Positions 1 through 5,247 of a DNA stretch of 5,247 nt are shown in pieces. The notes under the pieces are model-generated. The model had not been told where the DNA came from and searched no databases. It saw nothing but the letters and a program-made list of their open reading frames with translations. The position numbers and the translations under genes are program-made. Each line of letters opens with the position of its first letter. The first letter of the stretch is position 1. The stretch spans positions 1 to 5,247 of the forward strand of contig ONQK01000120.1 of assembly GCA_900319895.1 (NCBI GenBank), written 5' to 3'. Source of the stretch: an uncultured Prevotella sp. GTDB taxonomy: Bacteria; Bacteroidota; Bacteroidia; Bacteroidales; Bacteroidaceae.

Positions 1-168
1 CAGCTCCTGGCCGCGCACGAGGTAGAAGCCTGTCCAGGAGAACCGGCTGTCGGAGGCGTGCAGTGCCGCCGACACGTTGGCCAGGACGGCGGTCTCGTCG
101 CGCTGGCTTTCCACCAGTGCGGCTATTTGCCGGTATAATGTCTCGTATTGTTTTTCTCTTTGTTCCAT
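1..168 (-). CDS. msrC: Free methionine-(R)-sulfoxide reductase (GAF domain), N-terminal 56 residues only
   Basis: The gene starts at ATG 168 on the minus strand and runs off the left edge, so only 56 residues are visible. They contain an amphipathic N-terminal helix, then LANVSAALH at residues 29-37 and a WTGFYLV block at 45-51. This pattern matches the start of the fRMsr/YebR GAF-domain family, where the W-x-GFYL strand precedes the LVLGPFQG segment. Family members are cytosolic enzymes of about 150-165 residues that reduce free methionine-(R)-sulfoxide using thioredoxin. The catalytic cysteines lie beyond the window, so activity cannot be judged. The gene lies 51 bases downstream of radC with no promoter or terminator seen between them, so co-transcription is likely. 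There is no Shine-Dalgarno sequence; the start is preceded by an A-rich stretch (AAAGAAAT). Another GAF protein is possible but less likely. Confidence 0.82.
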   Translation of the reverse strand, partial: MEQREKQYETLYRQIAALVESQRDETAVLANVSAALHASDSRFSWTGFYLVRGQEL

Positions 169-219
169 ATTTCTTTGGGGTCTAACTGTCAAGTATGGCG
201 GGGCGGCCTGGGTGTTTCC

Positions 220-942
220 CTAGAGCTTGCCGCATGCCTGGTAGCTATAGAAGGCGCCGTCGGTGACGATGACATGGTCGACCAGGTGGAGCCGCATGGT
301 TTGGCAGGCTTGCCTGATGCGCTCTGTCAGCCTGTCGTCGTCCTTGCTGGGGTGTATGTTGCCCGAGGGGTGGTTGTGGCAGAAGGCGATGGCCGTGGCA
401 TTGCAGAGCAGTGCGGCGCGCACGATGACCCTCACGTCGACTGCCGTCTCGGTGATTCCCCCGCTTGAGATGCGCTCTGCCTTGATGAGCTTGCAGGCTT
501 GGTTCATCAGGAGCACCCATGCCTCTTCTCTGGTCAGGTCTTGCATCTTGGGGCGCATGTAGGCATAGATGGCTTCGGCGGAGTTCAGCACGCGCCGCTC
601 TTCGGCCTTTTCCTGCTGCCGCCGCTTTCCCAGCTCGCAGGCTGCCAGGATGGTGATGGCTTTTGCCTCTCCCACCCCGTTGTACTGGCAGAGTTCGCCG
701 ATGGAAAGCTTGCCCAGCGTGTTGAGGTTGTTGTTGCAGTCGCCCAGCAACCGCTTCATCAACTCCACCGCCGTTTCCCTGGTGCTTCCCGAGCCGATGA
801 GGATGGCCAGCAGCTCGGCGTTGGTCAGTGCTTCCGCGCCCAGGCGCATCAGCTTCTCGCGTGGCCGGTCTTCCTCCGCCCACTGGTTGATGTTGAGTTT
901 TCCCGTCGGCGGCGCCGGGTGGTTATGCTTAGGATGTTCCAT
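220..942 (-). CDS. radC: RadC family JAB/JAMM-domain protein
   Basis: This is a complete 240-residue protein. The N-terminal region carries the RadC signature NQWAEEDRPREKL (19-31), then LTNAELLAILIGSGS (39-53) and a helix-hairpin-helix segment GVGEAKA (89-95). The C-terminal JAB/MPN domain holds the zinc-site pattern H189-x-H191 ... S199-x-x-D202 within HNHPSG, with E156 as the likely upstream catalytic glutamate. The family is widespread and historically called a DNA repair protein, but its biochemical role is unsettled. The start at MEHPKH is chosen because it puts the conserved core about 20 residues in. The frame stays open far upstream, but those codons overlap the glycosyltransferase gene and resemble nothing. 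The gene lies 65 bases after the glycosyltransferase stop. No convincing TAnnTTTG promoter of its own was found, so read-through is likely. An unusual direct repeat covers its start codon. Confidence 0.95.
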   Translation of the reverse strand: MEHPKHNHPAPPTGKLNINQWAEEDRPREKLMRLGAEALTNAELLAILIGSGSTRETAVELMKRLLGDCNNNLNTLGKLSIGELCQYNGVGEAKAITILAACELGKRRQQEKAEERRVLNSAEAIYAYMRPKMQDLTREEAWVLLMNQACKLIKAERISSGGITETAVDVRVIVRAALLCNATAIAFCHNHPSGNIHPSKDDDRLTERIRQACQTMRLHLVDHVIVTDGAFYSYQACGKL

Positions 943-974
943 ATATAATAGGTATGCGACACATATATTATAGG
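940..974. repeat. 13-bp near-identical direct repeat overlapping the radC start codon
   Basis: CATATATAATAGG (940-952) and CATATATTATAGG (962-974) match at 12 of 13 positions, with 9 bases between them and a 22-bp period, about two helical turns. Read on the minus strand, each copy ends in ATG, and the downstream copy supplies the radC start codon. The copies also contain TATAATA/TATTATA, so they are partly inverted relative to each other. They could be a tandem binding site, a local duplication, or chance in an A/T-rich leader. Confidence 0.6.
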
Positions 975-1007
975 TGGTCGGCAGCTGGGCCTGCCTGGCG
1001 GCTCTGC

Positions 1008-2066
1008 TCAGCTGTAGAAGTTCTTCTCGTAGGCTTGGTATTCGCTTTGGCCACGGACGCATCGCCTCCACCAGGCGGAGAGGAAGCCGCAGCCGTAGCC
1101 CATGAGTTGGACGAAGGCGGCGCCGACGCTCAACAGCCCGATCTTCGGCGAGCGGTTCTTGCGCACGGCGTCGGCGAAGATCAGCAGTGCGTAGGCCAGC
1201 AACAGCAGCAAGGGGGCGGCGCAGAGCCAGTACCAGCGGCGCGGGTCGTCGTAGTGCATGAGCAGCCTGCCCGCAGCGGAAGCCATGACACAGGCCACCA
1301 CTCCCATGGTGAACGCGGCGGGCAGCAGATGTACGAGCTTCAAGGATTCGGGATGTTTTTTGTACAGGTTGATGCGCGCGATGCCACTGTTGAAGACTTG
1401 CCGCCAGAATTTGCGGAAGTCGGTGCGCCGCTTGTGCCACACCCATGCTTCGGGGAAGAGGCGGCAGGTGTGACCGGACTTGAAGATGCGAATCGAGAAG
1501 TCGATGTCCTCGCCAAAGCGCATCTTTGAGAATCCGCCGAGCTCGCCGTATACGTCGCGGCGGATGCCCATGTTGAAGGAGCGGGGGTAGAATTTGTCGA
1601 GCTTTTTCCTGCCTCCGCGGATGCCGCCTGTGGTGAAGAACGAGGTCATGGAGTAGGAAATCGCCTTTTGTATGTCGGTAAACGAGTCGTTGGCAGCGTC
1701 TGGGCCGCCGAAGGCATCGCACGGCTCGCGGCGCAGTTCCCCGTCGACAGCCGTCAGGTAGCCCTCGGGCAGCACCACGTCGCTGTCCAACACGACCAGG
1801 TATTCGCCCCTGGCGCGCTCCGCCCCATAGTTCCGACTTTGCCCCGGGCCGCTGTTCTCCTTGCTGAAATAATGCACCGGGAGCCTGTCGGCAAAGCGCT
1901 CGCACACCTGCTTGCACGGTTTCTGCGACCCGTCTTCCACGACGACGACCTCAAAGTCCTGCATTTTCTGCGCCGTCAGGCTTTCAAGCAGTTCCTCCAC
2001 CTCGTCGGGACGGTTGAAGACGGGGACGATAAACGAGTACTTGACCTTGTCTGTTTTATGCTTCAT
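1008..2066 (-). CDS. Membrane-anchored family 2 glycosyltransferase
   Basis: This is a complete 352-residue protein. The N-terminal half is a GT-A domain: SFIVPVFNRP (11-20), the nucleotide-binding VVVVEDGS (40-47), NSGPGQSRNYG (71-81) and the metal-binding DSD (94-96). An FNMGIRR segment (164-170) follows, then the acceptor-side GEDIDF motif (185-190), with D187 as likely catalytic base, and a WVWHKRRTDFRKFWRQVFNSG segment. The C-terminal part has three predicted membrane helices at about 247-266, 278-297 and 310-332, so the enzyme should sit on the cytoplasmic face of the inner membrane. It should transfer a sugar from a nucleotide donor, probably to a lipid-linked glycan, but donor and acceptor cannot be read. 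The start at 2066 is firm: an in-frame TAA lies three codons upstream. It is the first gene of a likely operon with radC and the GAF reductase. No other glycan gene is in view. Confidence 0.9.
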   Translation of the reverse strand: MKHKTDKVKYSFIVPVFNRPDEVEELLESLTAQKMQDFEVVVVEDGSQKPCKQVCERFADRLPVHYFSKENSGPGQSRNYGAERARGEYLVVLDSDVVLPEGYLTAVDGELRREPCDAFGGPDAANDSFTDIQKAISYSMTSFFTTGGIRGGRKKLDKFYPRSFNMGIRRDVYGELGGFSKMRFGEDIDFSIRIFKSGHTCRLFPEAWVWHKRRTDFRKFWRQVFNSGIARINLYKKHPESLKLVHLLPAAFTMGVVACVMASAAGRLLMHYDDPRRWYWLCAAPLLLLLAYALLIFADAVRKNRSPKIGLLSVGAAFVQLMGYGCGFLSAWWRRCVRGQSEYQAYEKNFYS

Positions 2067-2068
2067 GA

Positions 2069-2085
2069 TTATTTACGGTAAATAA
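2069..2085. promoter_or_regulatory. Perfect 17-bp palindrome in the glycosyltransferase leader
   Basis: TTATTTAC (2069-2076) and GTAAATAA (2078-2085) are exact inverted repeats around one central base. The element ends two bases before the glycosyltransferase start codon and lies downstream of its -7 element. It could be a repressor site that blocks elongation, or in RNA a small hairpin (6-bp stem, 5-nt loop) that hides the start. The regulator cannot be named from the sequence. Confidence 0.5.
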
Positions 2086-2113
2086 AATGTGCGAGTTCTC
2101 CTCTAAGTCTTCG

Positions 2114-2121
2114 CAAAGGTA
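2114..2121 (-). promoter_or_regulatory. Bacteroidota-type -7 element for the glycosyltransferase operon
   Basis: On the minus strand this reads TACCTTTG, an exact fit to the TAnnTTTG -7 consensus of the Bacteroidota primary sigma factor. It lies about 48 bases upstream of the start codon, giving an expected leader of roughly 40 nt. No good TTG-type -33 box is found at the usual spacing; a TTTG at 2134-2137 is too close at 12 bases. Confidence 0.6.
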
Positions 2122-2254
2122 CGAATTTTATCTCAAACCACAGCCTGCCGCCGCGGGAATTTCTTCTTTCCTCCTTCCTGCCGCCCTGTTTCAGGGTTCG
2201 GCTAAAAGGATTCTTGCCAAGCCGCCGGTTTCCGTCAAGATGAAGGCTGCAGAA

Positions 2255-2286
2255 TTTGGTAGTCTGACCGTTTTTCTGTATCTTTG
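2255..2286 (+). promoter_or_regulatory. Bacteroidota-type promoter for pepT
   Basis: TTTG at 2255-2258 (-33) and TATCTTTG at 2279-2286 (-7, TAnnTTTG) are separated by 20 bases, which fits the known Bacteroidota promoter layout. Transcription would begin near 2292-2295, leaving a leader of about 30 nt that is rich in A and T and has no Shine-Dalgarno sequence. The promoter diverges from the glycosyltransferase promoter about 160 bases away. Confidence 0.75.
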
Positions 2287-2322
2287 CAGCAATACTGAAC
2301 CCAAATAAAAAATTTTATTGAA

Positions 2323-3546
2323 ATGGAACTGATTGAAAGATTTATCAATTACACCAAGTTCGACACACAGTCGTGCGAAGACTCGCAAAGCGTACCAAGC
2401 ACTGAAAAACAATTGAAATTGGCGCAGTTCTTGCGTGACGAGCTTGTTCGGGAGGGGTTTTCCGATGTCGAGCTCGACGAGCAGGGCTATGTCTACGCCA
2501 CTTTGAAAGGGAATGTCAAGAAAGAGGTGCCCACCATCGGGTTCATCTCCCATTATGATACGAGCCCTGACTGCAGCGGCGCAAACGTACGGGCACGGGT
2601 GGTGGAGAATTATGACGGCGGCGACATCGAGCTCTCGCCAGGCATGGTTTCTTCGCCCCAAAAATTCCCCGAGCTGCTGCAACATGTTGGCGAAGACTTG
2701 ATTGTCACCGACGGAAAGACGCTCCTGGGTGCCGACGACAAGGCGGGCATCGCCGAAATCATGCAGGCGATGTGCTACTTGCGCGACCACGATGACATCA
2801 AGCACGGAGACATCCGCATCGCCTTTAATCCCGACGAGGAAATCGGCATGGGCGCCCATCACTTTGACGTGGAAAAGTTCGGCTGCCAATGGGCATATAC
2901 CATTGACGGCGGCGACCTCGGCGAGCTGGAGTACGAGAACTTCAACGCGGCAGGAGCCAAGATCCACATCAAAGGCGTCAGCGTGCATCCGGGCTATGCA
3001 AAAGGCAAGATGGTGAATGCCAGCCGGCTGGCGGCCGAGTTTATCGCGATGCTGCCTGCCGACGAAACCCCCGAAGCCACGGAAGGCTATCAAGGATTCT
3101 ACCATCTGACCGGCATCAAGTCCGCCACAGAAGGCGCGACCCTGTCATACATCATCCGCGACCACGACCGCGAGAAGTTTGAAGCCCGGAAAGCTTTCAT
3201 GAGGCAATGCGTGGAAAAGATGAACGAGAAATACGGTGCAGACACTTTCGAGGCCGACATCAACGACCAATATTACAACATGAAGGAGAAAATCGACCCG
3301 AACATGCATGTAATCGACCTTGTGCTCAAGGCCATGCAAGACTGCGGCGTCCCTTCTCGCGTGCGTCCGATTCGCGGCGGCACTGACGGTGCCCAGCTCT
3401 CGTTCAAGGGCCTTCCCTGTCCGAACATTTTTGCCGGCGGCGTGAACTTCCACGGCCCCTACGAATTCGTCTCCGTCCAGGTGATGGAAAAGGCGATGCA
3501 AGTGATTGTGCGAATTTGCGAGCTGACAGCATCCTACAACGATTAA
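2323..3546 (+). CDS. pepT: Peptidase T (tripeptide aminopeptidase, M20B family)
   Basis: This is a complete 407-residue protein, essentially the length of E. coli PepT (408). It is a cytosolic di-zinc aminopeptidase that removes the N-terminal residue from tripeptides. All the expected M20 residues are visible: H77 and D79 in SHYDTS, bridging D138 in LLGADDKAG, general base E172 and ligand E173 in PDEEIG, D195 in TIDGGDLGELEYE, and H377 in VNFHGPYEF. The RGGTDGAQLSFKGLP segment (351-365) and the central dimerisation domain (about 207-320, starting near FNAAGAKIHIKGVSVHPG) are intact. The start at MELIERF matches the family N-terminus and lies about 30 bases after the predicted transcription start. 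The gene appears monocistronic, with its own promoter and a hairpin plus T-run after its stop. Confidence 0.97.
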   Translation: MELIERFINYTKFDTQSCEDSQSVPSTEKQLKLAQFLRDELVREGFSDVELDEQGYVYATLKGNVKKEVPTIGFISHYDTSPDCSGANVRARVVENYDGGDIELSPGMVSSPQKFPELLQHVGEDLIVTDGKTLLGADDKAGIAEIMQAMCYLRDHDDIKHGDIRIAFNPDEEIGMGAHHFDVEKFGCQWAYTIDGGDLGELEYENFNAAGAKIHIKGVSVHPGYAKGKMVNASRLAAEFIAMLPADETPEATEGYQGFYHLTGIKSATEGATLSYIIRDHDREKFEARKAFMRQCVEKMNEKYGADTFEADINDQYYNMKEKIDPNMHVIDLVLKAMQDCGVPSRVRPIRGGTDGAQLSFKGLPCPNIFAGGVNFHGPYEFVSVQVMEKAMQVIVRICELTASYND

Positions 3547-3563
3547 GTGAATTCATTTTTCAG

Positions 3564-3623
3564 GCATGAAAGGGTGTTGAGTTGGCCTTCAGCAAGTCGA
3601 CAGACATACTTTCATGCTTTTTT
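3564..3623 (+). terminator. Intrinsic terminator (or leader attenuator) between pepT and the antiporter gene
   Basis: GCATGAAAG (3564-3572) pairs perfectly with CTTTCATGC (3609-3617), and six T follow at 3618-3623. The 36-nt loop contains a second stem (3576-3581 with 3588-3593, with two G-U wobble pairs). The element begins 17 bases after the pepT stop, which suits a terminator for pepT. It ends only 20 bases before the antiporter start, so it could also act as an attenuator in that gene's leader. The T-run follows only in the plus direction, so it is not bidirectional. Confidence 0.7.
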
Positions 3624-3643
3624 GATGACTAAACATCTCCAAA

Positions 3644-5247
3644 ATGAGCGAATTACCCGACATTATCAAAGACCTTGCCCTGATTCTAGTCGTAGCAGGC
3701 ATAGTGACCATTGTCTTCAAGCGGCTGAAACAGCCTCTGGTACTGGGCTACATCGTGGCCGGATTCGTGGTTTCACCCCACATGCCCTACACCATGTCCG
3801 TGGTTGACCGCGAGAACATCCAGACGTGGGCCGACATTGGTGTCATCTTCCTGCTGTTCTCGCTCGGACTCGATTTTTCGTTCAAGAAGATTCTGCGCAT
3901 GGGCGTTTCACCCATCATCGCAACTTCAACCATCATTTTCTGCATGATGCTGTCGGGCGTTTTGGTGGGCAACCTATTTGGCTGGGCAAGAATGGACTGC
4001 CTGTTTCTGGGCGGCATGCTGGCCATGAGCTCTACGACGATCATCTACAAGGCCTTTGACGACCTGGGGATGCGCCAACAACATTTTGCCAACGTTGTAA
4101 TGAGCGTTCTGATCCTGGAAGACATTCTGGCAATCGTCATGATGGTGATGCTGGCGGCCGTAGCCGGCGGCAACAACCCCGACGGCGGACAGATGCTCGG
4201 CAGCGTGGGCCGCATCGGCTTTTTCCTCATCCTGTGGTTTGTCGTGGGCATTTTCGCCATCCCGCTTTTTTTGCGCTCGGTCCGCAAGCTTGCCAACAAC
4301 GAGACATTGCTCATCATTGCCCTCGGGCTGTGTTGCGCCATGGCAGTACTCTCTTCCCAAGTAGGTTTCAGCAGCGCATTCGGCGCATTCGTCATGGGCT
4401 CCATTTTGGCAGAGACCATTGAGGCCGACAAGATCGTCAAGTTGGTGGAACCCGTGAAAAACCTTTTCGGCGCCGTTTTTTTCGTTTCCGTCGGCATGTT
4501 GGTCGATCCCGGAGTCTTGGTCGAATATGCCCTTCCTATCGGTGTCTTGGTATTGACCATATTGTTGGGGCAAATGTTTTTCGGCTCACTGGGCTTCTTT
4601 CTGAGCGGTGAGAGCCTCAAATCGGCCATGAAATGCGGGTTCTCAATGGCCCAGATCGGTGAATTCTCGTTCATTATTGCCTCGCTAGGCCTGTCCCTGG
4701 GTGTCATCGGGAAATTCCTCTATCCTGTAGTCGTGGCAGTGTCGGTCATCACGACCTTTTTGACACCTTACATGATCCGTTTTGCCTCGCCAGCCTACCT
4801 GCAACTAGAGTCACGGCTACCCAAACAGTGGATACGACGCCTCAACCACATGACTGCCAACCAAGCATCTGTCACGGCCGCGGAAAAGAACAATTGGAAG
4901 TCGCTGCTGGGGCAAATTCTCATCTATGTAGTCATCAATTCCATCCTCTCGGCAGCCATCATTGCAATCATGTACTCCTTTTTCTTGCCTTTTGCACAAT
5001 CACTGCTGCCAGACTGGCTCTCCAACATCTTAAGTGCCACGCTGACCATTCTGCTCATATCGCCCTTCCTCCGAACCATCATCATGAAAAAGAACCATAG
5101 CGAGGAGGTGAAGGCACTTTTGACAAAAAACCGCTTCAACCGCTTCCCGCTCATTTTCATCAGGCTCGTGCGCGTCGTGATTGCCGTCAGTTTCGTCTTT
5201 TACATCTGCAATTCCATGATGAACTTCGCCCCTGCACTAATCATTTC
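3644..5247 (+). CDS. CPA2/Kef-type cation:proton antiporter, 3' end missing
   Basis: The open frame runs 534 codons from ATG 3644 off the right edge. The start is firm, because an in-frame TGA lies at 3626-3628. Residues 1-380 form a Na+/H+ exchanger-type core of about 12-13 membrane helices. Landmarks are PLVLGYIVAGFVVSP (31-45), DIGVIFLLFSLGLDF (64-78), LGGMLAMSSTTI (122-133), the ion-site motif LEDILAI with E159-D160 (158-164), GFSSAFGAFVMGSILAET (241-258) and PVKNLFGAVFFVSVGM with K272 (270-285). It should exchange monovalent cations (K+ or Na+) for protons at the inner membrane. After a polar linker (about 384-418) come roughly three more hydrophobic segments (421-447, 459-480, 503-524), where E. 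coli KefB/KefC have a nucleotide-binding RCK/KTN domain. Any regulatory C-terminus lies outside the window. No clear promoter was found; the leader carries a terminator-like hairpin. Confidence 0.9.
   Translation, partial: MSELPDIIKDLALILVVAGIVTIVFKRLKQPLVLGYIVAGFVVSPHMPYTMSVVDRENIQTWADIGVIFLLFSLGLDFSFKKILRMGVSPIIATSTIIFCMMLSGVLVGNLFGWARMDCLFLGGMLAMSSTTIIYKAFDDLGMRQQHFANVVMSVLILEDILAIVMMVMLAAVAGGNNPDGGQMLGSVGRIGFFLILWFVVGIFAIPLFLRSVRKLANNETLLIIALGLCCAMAVLSSQVGFSSAFGAFVMGSILAETIEADKIVKLVEPVKNLFGAVFFVSVGMLVDPGVLVEYALPIGVLVLTILLGQMFFGSLGFFLSGESLKSAMKCGFSMAQIGEFSFIIASLGLSLGVIGKFLYPVVVAVSVITTFLTPYMIRFASPAYLQLESRLPKQWIRRLNHMTANQASVTAAEKNNWKSLLGQILIYVVINSILSAAIIAIMYSFFLPFAQSLLPDWLSNILSATLTILLISPFLRTIIMKKNHSEEVKALLTKNRFNRFPLIFIRLVRVVIAVSFVFYICNSMMNFAPALII

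Noticed and set aside
980..995. GGCAG/CTGCC hairpin between the glycosyltransferase and radC as a possible terminator
   Set aside because: Only a 5-bp stem and no T-run in the minus direction, so termination is unlikely.
954..1529. Plus-strand frame of 191 codons opposite the glycosyltransferase gene
   Set aside because: Antisense shadow with no recognisable domain and no promoter; the sense-strand gene has all family motifs.
943..1917. The radC reading frame stays open for about 325 codons upstream of the chosen start, within the glycosyltransferase gene
   Set aside because: The extra sequence is arginine/alanine/proline-rich low-information peptide in another frame of a well-supported glycosyltransferase gene, and RadC homology begins only after MEHPKH. 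G+C-rich codon use explains the open frame.
2191..3105. Minus-strand frame of 304 codons opposite pepT
   Set aside because: Long, but a mirror of the PepT codon pattern. It would overlap the pepT promoter and has no recognisable motif.
3547..3807. Plus-strand 86-codon frame after pepT
   Set aside because: It runs through the terminator hairpin and into the antiporter gene in another frame, with no recognisable content.
3974..4707. Two overlapping minus-strand frames (199 and 220 codons) opposite the antiporter gene
   Set aside because: Histidine/glutamine-rich and methionine/threonine-rich translations typical of the antisense of membrane-protein codons; the plus-strand antiporter explains the region.
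1..5247. Mobile element, CRISPR array, tRNA/rRNA or defence system
   Set aside because: No transposase or integrase motif, no spaced repeat array, no tRNA-like cloverleaf and no defence-gene motif was seen on either strand.

Overview
This 5.2 kb window looks like chromosomal housekeeping DNA from a member of the Bacteroidota, probably order Bacteroidales. Three things point there. Promoter -7 elements of the form TAnnTTTG sit ahead of two of the genes. No gene has a convincing Shine-Dalgarno sequence; the starts are preceded by A/T-rich leaders instead. The RadC and PepT sequences also have the style I associate with Bacteroidales homologues. Genus cannot be settled from the sequence alone. 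The coding DNA is fairly G+C-rich, which creates many long spurious reading frames.

Layout: positions 1-2066 hold three minus-strand genes in tandem. Transcription order is a membrane-anchored family 2 glycosyltransferase (1008-2066), radC (220-942), and the N-terminal part of a free methionine-(R)-sulfoxide reductase GAF protein (1-168, cut by the window edge). Gaps of 65 and 51 bases, with no terminator in either, suggest one transcript. Positions 2067-2322 are a divergent control region. It has a TAnnTTTG element facing the glycosyltransferase, a perfect 17-bp palindrome just before that gene's start codon, and a good Bacteroidota promoter facing pepT. On the plus strand, pepT (2323-3546) is complete and is followed by a 9-bp-stem hairpin with a run of six T. 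Only 20 bases after that run starts a CPA2/Kef-type cation:proton antiporter (3644 to the right edge), open at the 3' end.

Functional picture: PepT trims tripeptides in the cytoplasm. The antiporter should handle monovalent cation or pH homeostasis at the inner membrane. The minus-strand cluster joins a surface-glycan type enzyme, a JAMM-fold RadC protein and an oxidative-damage repair enzyme, a mix with no obvious shared pathway. I see no mobile element, CRISPR array, RNA gene or phage gene, and nothing that clearly amounts to an undescribed system. The items most worth a second look are the palindrome in the glycosyltransferase leader, the terminator placed in the antiporter leader, the direct repeat overlapping the radC start, and the extra C-terminal membrane segments of the antiporter.
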